From contig CM043699.1 of NCBI GenBank assembly GCA_023935145.1, positions 71,705,638-71,769,637 on the forward strand: DNA of 64,000 bases, read 5' to 3'. This document shows, piece by piece, positions 22,066 through 33,953 of the stretch. The notes beneath the pieces were generated by a model. That model did not search any database, had not been told where the DNA came from, and saw only the letters and a program-made list of their open reading frames with translations. The position numbers and the translations under genes are program-made. Origin of the DNA: Bretschneidera sinensis (Eukaryota > Streptophyta > Magnoliopsida > Brassicales > Akaniaceae). Every line of letters starts with the position of its first letter. The stretch's first letter is position 1.

Positions 22066-23060
22066 TTGTAGTATGCTGGAACATCAGGGGTTTTCAAAAA
22101 CCCCTGAAACACAATGGGGTATTGCACCTTATGAAGAGCAAGAAGATTGATGTGATGGGAATTTTGGAGTGCAAGCTTGATGAAACTAAGCTGCTCAAAA
22201 TCATGGGTAACAAGTTCAACCTGTGGAGTCAGATCAAAAACTTTTCTACCCTATCCTTCAGGCAGAATTTTAGTGCTGTGGGACCCTTCTAAGGTCAGTT
22301 TATCTATCATAGAAGCAAGCCCTCAAGTTATTCACTGTAATGTTCTATGCTTAATTACTTCTTATAAATTTGTAATTAGTTTTATTTATGGCTGTAACAC
22401 CATTGTGGCTAGAAGACCCTTGTGGGATAATCTTTGTAATTTTAGTCATGATTGCTTAGCCCCTTGGCTTGTTTTGTGGGATTTCAATAATGCATTTGCT
22501 GCTGATGACAAAGCTAATGGTCTGCCTGTAACAGATTATGAATTAAGGGACCCCTCTTTTTGTTGTAGAGAAACAGGCTTGTCTGATATCAGTGCTACTG
22601 GGTGCTTATTTACCTGGACAAACAAAAAAGTCTGGAGTAAATTAGACAGGATAATGGTGAACAATGTTTGGTATCAAAAGGGGCTGAGAGCTCAAGCCTC
22701 CTTCCTGCCTGCTGGTTGTCTTTCTGATCACTCCCCATGCCTTGTAAGCTTGATGGATGATGTTAGTGGGGGAAGAAGATCTTTTAAGTTCTTTAATATT
22801 TGGACTGATCATGATAAGTTCCTGGACACAGTTAGAGCTCATTGGGGCAGAACCTTGAGGGGTACTAAACTGTTCAAACTTTGTAGAAACCTGAAAGCCC
22901 TTAACCTCATTTTAAACTGCTCAATGAAAAACACTTCAGTCACATTTCTGAGAGAGCACTGGAGGCCTCCTCCAAGCTATCTAGTCTCCAAAAGGAGCTT
23001 CATGATAACCCATCTGACCCAGAGCTCTATTCTGTGGTGGCTTTTATAAAACTGAAGGCT
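22062..23060 (+). pseudogene. LINE ORF2 endonuclease domain
   Basis: Apurinic-type endonuclease that nicks target DNA. The ATG at 22062 starts VVCWNIRGFQ (catalytic Asn), then ILECKLDETKL (Glu). A frameshift at about 22245-22265 moves to the next frame, which continues with VISFIYGCNT, VLWDFNNAF, SKLDRIMVNNVW and SDHSPCLVSL (catalytic Asp-His pair). All expected motifs can be found across the two frames, though the usual G of the GDFN motif is Trp. Another frame change occurs near 22880-23030 before RT. Confidence 0.9.
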
Positions 23061-24690
23061 TTTCAACTGGCAGAAGCAGAGATAAGTTTCTTATCTCAGC
23101 AGGCTAAGTGTATATACCTCCTCATGAGTGATAGGGGCTCTAAGTTCTTTCATGCCTTGGTTAAAAGGAGGTCTAGCAAAAACCATATAGCTGCTGTTGT
23201 TTCCTCTAATGGATCATTGACTACTTCTGAAGCTGAAGTGAAGGAAGAATTCCTCAAGTTCTATAAGAACCTCCTAGGTTCTTCTTCCAATTGCAGCCCT
23301 CTAGACCTTGATGTCATTAGAGCAGGCCCTCTAGTCCAAGAGAGTCAATCTGACCAGTTGATTAAAGATATCTCTGAGGAAGAGATTAAGGAAGCTCTGT
23401 GGAGTATAGAGGAGGACAAGTCCCCTAGACCTGATGGCTATTCTTCTAGATTTTTTAAGAAAGCCTGGGATGTAATCAACAAAGATATCATTGAGGCAGT
23501 TCAGGAATTTTTCCAGAATGGGAGACTTTTAAAATAGTTAAACCACACCTCCCTTGCTTTGATCCAAAAATGCAAACAAGCATCCAGAGTGGAGGACTTC
23601 AGACCTATAGCTTGTTGTAATGTGATATACAAGATCATTTCCAAGATCCTTGCCTCTAGATTAGCTCCATGCCTAAACCTCATTGTCAACCAAGCTCAAG
23701 CTGCTTTCATCAAATCTAGAAGCATGGCAGAGAACATTTATTTGGTCCAGGAACTTCTTAGGAAGTATTGTAGGAAAAGAATCTCTCCAAGATGTATGAT
23801 CAAGATAGACCTCAGAAAATCATATGATACTATTGAATGGGACTTCCTGAACAGTCTAATTGAGGGTCTTAGGTTTCCTGGAAAATTTAGAGATTGGATT
23901 ATGGAATGTGTCACTACAACAGCCTTCTCTCTATCCATCAATGGGGGTATCCATCGGTTCTTTGTTGGTAAAAGATGCCTTAGACAAGGTGATCCCCTCT
24001 CTCCATATTTGTTTGTCATGATTGTGGAGTATTTGTCCAGGCTCCTTGGGAGGTTAAATGAAGAGGATGGATTCAGATACCATCCTAAATGTGACAAACT
24101 AAAGATCACCCACTTAGCATTTGCTGATGACCTCATTCTCTTTGCTAGAGGGGAGGGTAAATCTATTGGGCTGCTAATGAAGTGTATCCACCAGTTCAGT
24201 GAGTGTTCTGGGCTGCAAGCTAGCTTGGCCAAATCAAACATTTTTCATGTTGGAGTCAAGGCTGAGGAACTGATAGAAATCAGAAGAATCACTGGAATGG
24301 AGGATGGTAGCCTCCCTTTTAAATACTTGGGGGTTCCTCTGGCCTCAGCAAGATTAAATGCTACACATTATTCTCCCCTCATTGACAAAATAGCTGGGTA
24401 CATAAATGTCTAGGCTGGCTCTTCATTGTCCTATGCTGGCAGAACAGAACTGATCAAGTTAGTGCTTCAAGGTGTGGAGTGCTTTTGGCTAGCCATATTC
24501 CCTATTCCTGGTAACATCCTGGAGAAAATTACTAGGATGTGCAGAACCTTCTTATGAACTGGTAAGTGTAGTGGCATGAGGAAGGCTCTTGTAGCCTGGG
24601 TAGACCTTTGCAAACCTAAGTCTGAAGGAGGTTTAGGATTGTTTGATCTTAAAGCTTAGAATAAGGCTCTCCTTACTAGAGTCCTTTGGA
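23034..24690 (+). pseudogene. LINE ORF2 reverse transcriptase
   Basis: The frame 23034-23537 carries the pre-RT segment ISEEEIKEALWSIEEDKSPR, where the usual Gly of SPGPDG is Arg. The frame 23559-24413 carries RT: FRPIACCNVIYKIISKIL, AFIKSRSMAENI, MIKIDLRKSYDTIEWDFL, RQGDPLSPYLFV and catalytic LAFADDLILFARG. Stops at 23535-23537 (TAG, Gln expected), about 24411 (TAG), 24556 (TGA) and 24656 (TAG), the last three in Trp positions, break it. Between them the frame stays open, so this RT decayed mainly by point changes. Confidence 0.92.
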
Positions 24691-25290
24691 ACATCCACAT
24701 GAAGAAGGACTCTTTATGGATTCAATGGGTGCAACACTACTACCTAATAAACAGATCCATTTGGGAGATCATGGCAAGTAAGGATGACTCCCCTCTATGG
24801 AAGAGAATTCTTGAAATCAGGGATGACTTATCTGATCAGGCATCCTCTACCCAGCAAGCCAGGGATAGGCTTATTGACTGTAGGGTCCAGGATGATCTAT
24901 GCATAAAGAAGGTGTATAACTCATTCAGACAGAAAGGAAATGTGGTCAGCTGGGGCCTCATTAGTGTGGAATGGTCACTGCCCCCCAAAGCACTCCTTTA
25001 TCCTTTGGCTTGCCATTCAGAATAGGCTTCTCACTAAAGATAAACTGCACCTCGAAGGGGAAGACAAACTCTGTCCCCTATGGAAAGATCAGGATGAATC
25101 CAGGGAGCACCTCTTTTTCTCATGAAGGATCAGCAAGGAAACTTGGAACTCTATCAAAGAATGGCTTGGATGTAGAAGGCAAATGTCTACAATTGAAAGT
25201 TCAATCAAGTGGACTCAGAAAGTTAAGGGAACTGGCCCTCCAACTATTGCAAAAAGAATTGCCCTAGCATGCACAGTGTATAACATTTAG
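24691..25290 (+). pseudogene. LINE ORF2 C-terminal region with broken zinc-binding domain
   Basis: The frame 24699-25025 is the post-RT region (LWNIHMKKDSLWIQWVQHYY is the family-like part). After a frame change, HSFILWLAIQNRLLTKDKL and REHLFFS are the reverse-transcriptase zinc-binding (zf-RVT) wording. The paired Cys is damaged: CPLW appears where CXXC is expected, and a stop follows LFFS. Remaining sequence to about 25290 has the typical tail with stops. Confidence 0.8.
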
Positions 25291-25628
25291 ATGGCCAGAA
25301 ATGCAAAATTTTTTGAGCAAGCTCCTGTTCTACCTTCTAGTCTTGCAAAGAAGATCCAAATTGTAATTTATAAAATTGTGTATCCTTTTTGCCCTGAGAT
25401 TAGGCTGCTGCTGTAACTCCAGCTTGTATGTTTTTCTTTTTCCTTGCATTGTAATCCCCATGGGCTTGCCTAGTATCATTGTAAGCTATCTTTGTAAAGA
25501 TTTGGCTTCATTTGTAAGCTGGTTTTTTTTTTCTGTATATACTTTCACTGTAAATCCCCTGGGTATGCCCAGTTATTTTTGTACATGTTTTGATCAATAC
25601 AATCTTTATTTACAGATAAAAAAAAAAA
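25291..25628 (+). other. LINE 3' untranslated region and poly(A) tail
   Basis: T-rich sequence with repeated wording around GTAATCCCCATGGGCTTGCC and GTAAATCCCCTGGGTATGCC, ending ATCAATACAATCTTTATTTA then 11 A residues. This is the usual plant L1 3' end. Tekay LTR sequence resumes right after, at 25629. Confidence 0.85.
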
Positions 25629-27665
25629 CTCAGTATGGATCTCAAATCACAAATTTATTTGTCCTACCTGTTACCTAAAATTATTTAACAATGAGGAGTG
25701 AGATTCACAAGCTCAATAAATTAAATTTACTAGAAGTACTCAACTTGTATACTTCTAGTTATATTCATTTATCGTTAAATCAGCATAATTAACTATCTAT
25801 CTCTTCTCACATTCTAATTCATTCATTTATCAATTTCTCTTAATAAATAAATTATCAGGCTATCCTCTTTTAATACATATATCTCATATATTTTATTAAT
25901 TTAATATTTTCAATATAATATCTTCATAAAGTTCACATCATATAAACAATCAATAATATTGTTCTTTATTATATCATCATTTCTATTTATTTATCATCAA
26001 AATTGTCTCATTATGAGACTTATCTATCAATCAGTCATTTAATAATCAAAACTGATTCTTTAACATCTCAGTCATTAATAACAAATATTAAAAACAAATA
26101 TAATGCATGAATTTAAATTATCTTTCTTTTTTTCTCATCAAATCATTTCGTATTATCATCTAGGAATGTCTTCCCACATGTCGACATATTTCAACCAGAG
26201 CAGCTACCTTCTTGGTATTCTTAGCCAGACTAACTGCCTTTCTGGTCTTCCCTTTTATGCATATGAGTTATAGCATGCAAGCAAGCATACATTAAAGCAT
26301 TCAATTCAACTATCTAGGTCTTTCTCAAATGTATTATTCTTATCATATTTATTAAATTGTCTCATTATATATCAAATCAATTTTTAATCATATTTTCATA
26401 TTTCATATAACTTCACAGCATATTTTTCATTAATCCGTCCTTTTTAAAATATAAATTCTTATATAATTAATTTTTAACATATTATTTAATCCCTAATCAA
26501 TAAATAAATCAATTATCATACACAACAGAAAATATAATCCAATCATTATAATTTTACAATTAATTCAAATATCATAAATTCATATTTTTGTTGGTCTCGA
26601 TTACTAAAAGTAAATCTAACTCACCACGTAGCACTTAAAACTACCTGTGAATCACCTCATTTCCTTTCCTACTCTGTTCAGCATTTTCTTGAGATTGCTG
26701 ATCACCAACACCTAATCATAAACTTTCATAAATCTTACTATTTCATAACTTAATTCAAACAATATAATTATTTAGTTATGACTCTTACTGAAAATTTACC
26801 TCAAATATGATAAAATCTTGCTATTGTAATTGGATGATTGTAATTATCTCTAATATTTGAGAAATTTTATTTGTAACTTTTTTGCTAAGAATTTGAATTG
26901 AAAAAGAAGGAAAACAAAACGGGATTTGAAGAAGTAAAGTCTCTGAACTTTGCGAAAAAAAAAATAATATTATAATATTATTTTATACTAATATCAATGT
27001 TGATATTAGTATTTCACATGGGTTCTCAAACCCATGTTCTTCAAAACCAATGTTCTTCACCGTTTTATTTAATAATAAATATATATATATATATATATAT
27101 AATTTTAACCTTCATGTTAACATCATGTCCTTTTTTTATCTATTTTTATTATTTTTTCCCCGCCACTTCATTGCTCCACAGCTTTCACGTGAAGTCTATG
27201 GTTTTGGTTATTTATTTATTTCAATTTATATATTTGCCATCGATTATTTACAGTTCTGCCATTATTTAAAACTCACCGTTTTGCCATTATATATTTACAG
27301 TTTTCCCATTTTCCCTTTAAAAAATTATTTTTCATCTTTTCTTCCTTCCAAAAATGTTATAAAAATTATAAAGAAAATAAAAACTTATTTTTTCTTCCAA
27401 AAGTTTTTAAATTATTTTCCTCAACTTTTACCAATATTTTTCTTTAAAATTCTTTCATTTTAACTTCAAATTTCAAAAAAAAAAAAAAAAACAATTCAGT
27501 ACTTTCTTCTTCAAAAATTTCTAACTATTTTCTACAAAATTTTCAATATTATCTTTCAAATATTATTTGAAATTGATATTAAATCTTTCATCAATGGATT
27601 TTTTAGTTCAATATAATATATGTAAAATTATTTTTTACCCTTATTTTATGAGCACGAGTATTACA

Positions 27666-28250
27666 TAATTTTCGTGTTGGGATGCAAACCAGACAACTCT
27701 TCAGGGAACACATCAAAAAAATCTTTCACTATAAAGATTTCTTTTAACTTCCTAATCTCCTTTCTAGAATCCATCACATACGCTAATTACCCCTCAGAAC
27801 CATCTACTAGTAATCAGGGCAGAAATAAGACAGTTGGTAAATAACTTACGTTCTCCCTGAACATTAAACTCCTTGTCTTAGTATCTTGAACACCACATTC
27901 TTCCTAAAACAATCTACTCAAGCATGATATTCGGATAACCAATTCATCCCTAGAATTAAATCAAAATCTGTCATATCTAAAGGCAACAAATCAACTTCAA
28001 ATTCTCTATCAGCCATACAAATCACACAAACCCGATAAATTGTCCTTATAATAACCCTATCCCCATTAGAAACCTCAACAATAACAGCATGTATCAAATT
28101 ACTAACACAAGCATCAATATATTTCATATAAACATTAGATGCAAAAAAACGGATTGCACCAAGATTAATCAATAATCTAGCAAGTCTATCAAGAATATAT
28201 GCCATACCCATAACAATATCAGGAGTGGCATGTGCATCATGTTGGGTCAA
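27666..28250 (-). pseudogene. Tekay protease and protease-RT linker
   Basis: The frame 27918-28250 carries the protease: YILDRLARLLINLGAIRFFA, where the family active site D-P/T-G is N-L-G, so the catalytic Asp is lost. It continues VDLLPLDMTDFDLILGMNWL, the usual end of the domain. Below 27918 the linker appears with stops and reaches DVFPEELSGLHPN at the solo LTR boundary. The next residues of the same gene lie at 21572 and below. Confidence 0.87.
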
Positions 28251-29640
28251 TGCATAGACTCTGTTGTCTCTGGGCTGTAACTGACCATCGTGTCCTCTCT
28301 CAGCTACTAGTCCTTTGCCTCTACCCGGCCTGCTCCTTGATCCACCACCTCTCTCCGCCTATTTTCTCCTAACACCTCTAGCACTTATCTTAACAGATTT
28401 TCCCACTAGACAATCTACACTAATATATCCTCCCTCACCACATACAAAGCATATCATAATAGGACAATTCCAAGATAAATTCCATGTCTAATTACATCTA
28501 TAGCAAACTCTTGTCTCTCGATCATACATAATATTACCACTTCCTCTTGGTGGAATACTTACTTATCTACCATAACCTCCAGTTCTAATAGCCTGTCTCC
28601 CAAATCTAGGGGTCCTACCAATATTATTATGAGCTACAAGTGTGACAGATTTTGCTTACCTCTGACTCTGCATCACAATTCCTAATGATAAGAACGCCTC
28701 ATTTGGGGTGGTCGCCCACCTTGCACACTCATACTACTGCCATCTCTAGGCCCTTCAAATCTAGACCTCTTTAGCTAGTCCCTCCAACCTCTAAACTACA
28801 TCAAATATTTTTCAATCTGTAATGCTTTATCCACCATTATAGCATAATTCAAAATACCCATATAAGAGAGTTTAGTTCAAATCTCATAGTGTAACCCATC
28901 TAAAAATCTCTTACATTTCATCTCCTTCGTATTTACTAACTCAGGTACAAACCTCGGCAGGGCTATAAATCTACTATCATACTCAGCCATAGATAACGTA
29001 TTTTTCCTTAAATGAATAAAATCTCTCTCCTGTTGTGCTCGAAGCGTATCTAGAAAATACTTTGCAAAGAACACATCCTTAAACTTACGCCAAGTTAAGT
29101 GTTGATCTACCTGTGTACTAAATCTAGGCAGAATATCCTCCAGCATTGAAAAGCCTCACATTCCAGCTTGAATGAAGCAAATGCAACCTTCTGCCTATCT
29201 GTCAGTAGTAAGACTTTAAAATATTTCTCAACATGTTTAATCCACTGCTCAGCCTCAATAGGATTTACAGATCATCGAAAAGACTAGGGTTTAAATTTAA
29301 TAAATTTCAAAAAACAATCCCCTTGCATGTCATGTGCAAACACACCCTGTCCCTCATAAACCTCTTATTTCACTACATCAGGACCTGTTCTAGCCCTTAC
29401 CTCTAGTCTTCTTTGTAAATTATCAACCCTTTCTTATGCTGCATTCATTCTCTCTATAGCATTATTAAGAACTTCTCTCAACTCATCAATCCTAATATCA
29501 GATTCTCTCCCACCTCTACTAGTACCAGTTGTACTTCTATCTCAGCTTCAGTTCTTCTAAATATTAGGGGTCTACCATGTCCTCTCTAGTTCAATACTCT
29601 GCCTCTAGCTCTAGCACGTCCACGTGTCATCCTCAGACTC
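28251..29640 (-). pseudogene. Tekay gag
   Basis: The best frame (28877-29146) has TWRKFKDVFFAKYFLDTLRA and SMAEYDSRFIALPRFVPELV, the chromovirus gag core. Upstream fragments in other frames start near 29640 (TRGRARARGR). A downstream zinc-knuckle-like piece, CFVCGEGGYISVDC near 28440, has Tyr for the His. The gene is cut by many stops and frame changes; no long frame remains. It lies between the primer site and protease as expected. Confidence 0.8.
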
Positions 29641-29717
29641 TGCATTAAAATATAGTTAATTTTAATCTTCCACTTCTTTTAAATTTTATACAGTCTACAT
29701 AATCATAAAAACCTAAT

Positions 29718-29729
29718 ACTCTTATACCA
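29718..29729 (-). promoter_or_regulatory. Tekay primer-binding site
   Basis: Minus strand TGGTATAAGAGT starts four bases inside the 5' LTR (LTR end CGTTACA, then ATTT). It is one change from the initiator tRNA-Met match TGGTATCAGAG. Its place proves that 29734-31900 is the 5' LTR and fixes the element's orientation. Confidence 0.8.
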
Positions 29730-29733
29730 AAAT

Positions 29734-31900
29734 TGTAACGACCCATTTAGGGTTGGCATCCCCTGAGACAGTGTCGTCACGTGTTGAAATCCTAGCACAA
29801 AATATATATGCAACAATATAAAAACATACATCAACTGAAAATATATATACATCAACCCTCAACAGGGAAGTTACATTATTAATATCCTATCTGCAACAAT
29901 ATATGCAACATACTAAAGATGCATAAATATCTACAATTTTCTTTCTTCTTCCATTAGTTTGAGGATATAGACCACGAGACTTGTAGATAATAACTCAATT
30001 TGAATCTTAGTTCACCAATTTATTTGTCCTGCCTGCTACCTGAAATTACTTAACAATGAGGAGTGAGCTTCATAAGCTCAGTGAATTAAATTTACTAGAA
30101 GTACTTGACTTGTATACTTCTAGTTATATTCATTCATTGTTAAATCAGCATAATTAACCCTCTATCTCTTCTCACATCCTAATTCAATCATTTATCAATG
30201 TCTCTTAATAAGTAAATTATCAGGCTATCCTCTTTCAACACATATATGTCATATGTTTTATCAATTTAATATCATCATAAAGTTCACACCATACAAACAA
30301 TCAATAATAATATTATTTATTATATCATCCCTTCTATTTATTTATCATCAAAATTGTCTCATTATGAGACTCATCTATCTATTAATCATTTAATAATCAA
30401 AATTGATTCTTTAACATCTCAGCCGTTAATAATAAATAGTAAAAACAAATATTATGCATGAATTTAAATTATCTTTCCTTCTTTCTCATCAGATCATTTC
30501 ATATTATCATCTGGGAACGTCTTCCCACGTGTCAACATGTTTCAACTAGACCAACTACCTTCTTAGTCTTCTTAGCCAGACCAACTGCCTTCCTAGTCTT
30601 CCCTTTTATGTATATGAGCAATAATATACAAGTAAGCATACATCAAAGCATTCGATTCAACTATCTAGCTGTTTCTCAAAATTATTATTTTTATCATATT
30701 TATTAAATTGTCTCCTCACATATCATATCAATTTTTCAATCATATTTTCATAAATTTCATATAACTTCTAAGCATATTTTTTATTAATCCATCATTTTTA
30801 AAATATAAATTCTTATGTAATTAATTTTCAACATATTATTTAATTTCTAATCAATAAGTCAATCAATTATCATACATAACAGAAAATACATCATCTAATC
30901 ATTATAATTTAATAATTCATTCAAATATCATAAATTCATGTTTTTATTTGTCTCAATTACTAAAAGTAAATCTAACTCACCACGTAGCACTTAAAGCTAC
31001 ATGTAGATCATCTCTTTGCCTTTTTTTGCTCATTTAAGCAATTTCTTGAGATTGCTGATCGCCAAGAACTAATCATAAACTTTTATAAATCTTACTATTT
31101 CATAACTTAATTCAAACAATACAATTATTTAGTTATGAATCTTATTGAAAATTAACTCAAATGTGACTAAATCTTGCTATTGTAATTGGATGACTGTAAT
31201 TATCTCTAATATTGGAGAAAATTTCTTTTTAACTTCTTGCTAAGAATTTGAATTGAAGAAAGAAGGAAAACACCAAAATTTGGAAGTACAATTGCCTCTG
31301 AGCTTTCAGAGACTAATATATGGCTTTGCAAGTTGTTTTTAATATTATTTTATACTAATAGTATTGAGAACCCATGTTCTTTACCTTTTTTTTAATAATA
31401 TATATATATATATATATATATTTAATGTTAACATCTTCATGTCTTTTTTTTATTTATTTATTTAGTACAATTTTCATATTTGCCATCGGTTATTTACAAT
31501 TCTGCCATCATTTATAATTTACAGTTTTGCAATTACATAATTATAATTTTTCCATTTTCCCAGTATAAATCAAATTTTCATATTTTTTTTCCTTTCGAAA
31601 ATTTGATAAAAATTACAAAGAAATATAAAAATTTATATTTTCTTTCAAAAAAATTAAATTATTTTCCTCAACTTCAGTCAATATTTTTCTTCAAAATTCT
31701 TTCATTTCAACTTCAAATTTAAAAAAAATTTAGTACTTTCTTCTTCAAAAATTTGTAACTTTTTTCAATAAAATTTTCATTATTATCTTTCAAACATTAT
31801 TTCAAATCAATGCTAAATCTTTCATCAATTGATTATTTAATTTAATATAATATATGTAAAATTATTTCTTTACCCTTATTTTATGAACATGAGTATTACA
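29734..31900 (-). repeat. Tekay 5' LTR, 2167 bp, most complete copy
   Basis: From TGTAACGACC (29734) to GTATTACA (31900). It serves as reference for the solo LTR and the truncated 3' LTR. It contains a TA microsatellite near 31397-31421 at the same place as in the other copies. The right neighbour TTATT (31901-31905) would be the target duplication; the left partner has been lost. No genes lie inside. Confidence 0.92.
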
Positions 31901-32597
31901 TTATTGCCTCAAGAAAAGTAGACCAAGAATGTATTAAACCTCCCTTGTGCATCTATTGATACCAAGCTAGAGCTGGTCCTTCTATGTGAAAGGAAAATAT
32001 GGTGATTATTTGATTAAAGGGAGTATGATGATACTCAAAGAACTGTTCAACCTTAAACTCCCATCCTTGCACATCCGTAACTTTAAATCTTGTAAACTCA
32101 AATCTAAATGGACGAAATGGAAGAGAAAAATGTGTATTCTTCTGGAACTGAGTGTGTTGTTCCTCTTCTTGTGTTCTTTGAGTTTGTGGTTGGTTATGGT
32201 TCTTGCACTGAGATGGATTCTGGAGATTATCTAGTTTGTTCTCCAAAGATTGCATAAATGTCTTCAAATTCTTATTGATGTTTGTAATTTGTTGCTCTGT
32301 TGTCTTCTTTAGCTCAGAAAGGTGTTGGTACTGAACTGTTAGAAATGCTTGTAAAGATTTGAAGTTATCCTCCATCTTTTCTTAAAGGTTCTAGATGTCA
32401 CTCTCAAATCTATGTTGCAAGTTCTTGCATTGTTCATATAACTTGTTGATGCATGTACCTTCTATCATTTTTTTTTTTTGTGTGGTTGAAAGTAGGAAGA
32501 ATTTAAGATCAAGTAAATCAAGAATTGGACAGAAAAGATGAAGTAGTAGAGGTGGTGGCTCAGGAATAAGGAAAAAAGGCACGTACAATGAAAGCAC
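31901..32597 (-). pseudogene. Family F gag, copy F0, truncated by Tekay
   Basis: Fragments 32391-32597 (leader side, INKLYEQCKNLQHRFESDI) and 31953-32375 (MEDNFKSLQAFLTVQYQHL, then SELKKTTEQQITNINKNLKT) form the N-terminal coiled-coil-like part. FRFEFTRFKVTDVQGWEFKV with FFEYHHTPFNQ and EGPALAWYQ is the gypsy gag core. A stop separates the two frames. The gene ends at the Tekay LTR (31900). The copy at 56355-56768 is closely similar. Confidence 0.85.
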
Positions 32598-32601
32598 CAG
32601 T

Positions 32602-32845
32602 TGTTAAGAACTTTTTTTTGTAAAGAAAGAAAGATTGGTCACTATTTTGAATAAGTGACTAACTCCTAAGAATTCTTGTTGGAATTCTTCTTAACTCTTC
32701 TATATCTTTTTTTCTCCATTTTACAAGTATTTAGACTTACTTACAAAGAAGAAACACAAAACAATTACATCTAGCACTAACATAACATTAGCTAACTAAC
32801 TAACTAGTTTTGTAACAAAATAGTAACTAATTCTCAATTATTCCA
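32602..32845 (-). repeat. Family F LTR, shared by F0 and F1
   Basis: From TGTTAAG (32602) to about ATTCCA (32845). On the left lies the primer-site sequence (minus strand TGGTGCTTTCATTG); on the right a purine tract (minus strand CAAAGGAAAGGAAATAG). One LTR between the end of one copy and the start of the next indicates a tandem arrangement. The right end could alternatively be 32787 (CATAACA). Confidence 0.75.
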
Positions 32846-32879
32846 AGCTATTTCCTTTCCTTTGAGACTTTTTCTACAC

Positions 32880-33443
32880 TTAGTACCAATCAAGCCTCCT
32901 TCTGATTCTAGTGCTCCTCCTAAGTCTTGGATAAATGTGCACCATTTGATTAGTATGGACACTTACTTCTTGTGTTGAACCCTCTGGGTGCACACTTGTA
33001 TTATTAGTGTGAACACCTTCTTGGGCGGGATAATCAATGTGTACACTTGTATTGTTAGTATGTAGCCTTGGAAAGTCTACAATAACTACAATGAGAGCAG
33101 AATACTCTTTGGAAGATGGAAGACTTGTAATAGGCCTGTAGGATTTGAAGTAGCTTTTAACAAACTCTAGAACCTCCTTTCTCATATATGGCTAGATGAA
33201 ATTTGCTGACAATCTCAAGTAGTTCTAAGTACTCCATAGTGGCCCCCATAGGTGAAGAGTGACACTTAGTATTCAAGGTCTTCCTCAACGCAAAAGTGGA
33301 GCCTATTCTGAGTTTGACATTGTAATATAGCAAGCCATATGTGACTGAGTAATCAGTGTGCAAAGGGGACCCTTTAGTAATAAGTTGATGAATAGCTAAG
33401 AACTCAGGATCCTTATTGTTTTCTTCTCTGATTTGTTCTATAA
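32880..33443 (-). pseudogene. Family F (F1) integrase zinc-binding part with chimeric tail
   Basis: 33157-33443 has IIEQIREENNKDPEFLAIHQ, GSPLHTDYSVTYGLLYY and LNTKCHSSPMGATMEYLELL, the HHCC-type integrase N-terminus. The next frame (32880-33185) leaves integrase after SKEYSALIVVIVDFPRLH and enters Val-His-Thr-Asn repeats (VHTNNTSVH twice), ending RRSTRIRRRLDWY. No catalytic core with D-D-E is present. The same breakpoint and tail occur at 50979-51147 and 57246-57527. The 5' edge is the H insertion at 33444. Confidence 0.8.
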
Positions 33444-33927
33444 TGCTCCAACAAGACAACTGAGGGACAGAAAAATACTGAAGGAACCAGAAAGGTATGG
33501 GGCAACAAAAATAAACTAGTAAAGGTAGAAAAGGCTAGGAGATTTTAGCCTTATAGTGGAGTTGAGAGAGTTACCAATGAGGATACAAGAGGGGGTAGGG
33601 GCTCCCTAGACAGTGAGCTCACTCACTTAAGAGGACTAGAAGAAGCAAGGGGATCTCGGATTGTAAAGAGGTAGCAGTAACAAAAATATTATAGGGAGTT
33701 AGAAAAATTAGTTAAAAGGTGTCTTGATTTCATGTATGCACCTTAATGTGTACTGTTAGTATAGGAGAACTATATAAAGGATATCTTGTATAGATTGTAA
33801 GGAATCATGAAATAAGAAGCAATTTAAGGAGTTTTTCTTGTACTTTGAACAAGATGCAAATCACTTTTCCACCATCAAAACAGAACCTAGTTCTTTAGTT
33901 CCTTTCTTCCACACAAGTTCATTAGCA
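33444..33927 (+). repeat. H 5' LTR, 484 bp
   Basis: TGCTCCAACAAGACA to TTCATTAGCA, repeated at 38310-38757. A TATA-like ACTATATAAAGG lies at 33769-33780, a plausible promoter for rightward transcription. The copies differ by small indels and scattered substitutions, so insertion is not recent. Confidence 0.9.
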
Positions 33928-33943
33928 TTGGTGCTTGCATTGT
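33928..33943 (+). promoter_or_regulatory. H primer-binding site
   Basis: TTGGTGCTTGCATTG directly follows the 5' LTR end TAGCA. It differs by one base from the family F site (TGGTGCTTTCATTG). I cannot name the tRNA with confidence. Confidence 0.65.
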
Positions 33944-33953
33944 TACTGATTCA

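Larger units (their letters stand above)
21847..25628 (+). mobile_element. 5'-truncated L1-type LINE
   Basis: Plus-strand non-LTR retrotransposon in the solo LTR. It contains the end of ORF1, ORF2 (endonuclease, RT, C-terminal region), a 3' untranslated region and a poly(A) tail (25618-25628). Comparison with the intact Tekay LTR places the insertion after ACTAATAATA (21846) and before ACTCAGTATGG (25629). No clear target duplication is seen. ORF1 is only its last 72 codons, so the copy was 5'-truncated at integration. ORF2 carries a frameshift and several stops. Confidence 0.92.
21573..27665 (-). repeat. Solo Tekay-family LTR inside Tekay pol
   Basis: Starts TGTAACGA (21573) and ends GTATTACA (27665), the same ends as the 29734-31900 LTR, and is homologous along its length except for the LINE at 21847-25628. 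Net length is about 2.3 kb. On each side the host sequence is the same pol gene, collinear across the site, with similar 5-bp flanks (CAATA and TAATT). No primer site or internal sequence adjoins it. This is the signature of insertion followed by LTR-LTR recombination. The LTR itself is non-coding. Confidence 0.88.
17730..31900 (-). mobile_element. Tekay-like chromovirus with nested insertions
   Basis: Minus-strand order is 5' LTR 29734-31900, primer site, gag and protease (27666-29640), then after an interruption RT, RNase H, integrase with chromodomain-like tail (18726-21572), and 3' LTR (17730-18713 plus the fragment 7499-7522). A solo LTR of the same family splits pol at 21572/27666. The element lies in the gag of family F (31901 onward). 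Stops and lost catalytic residues show it is old. Tekay assignment comes from the pol motifs and LTR ends TGTAATAC...CGTTACA. Confidence 0.9.
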
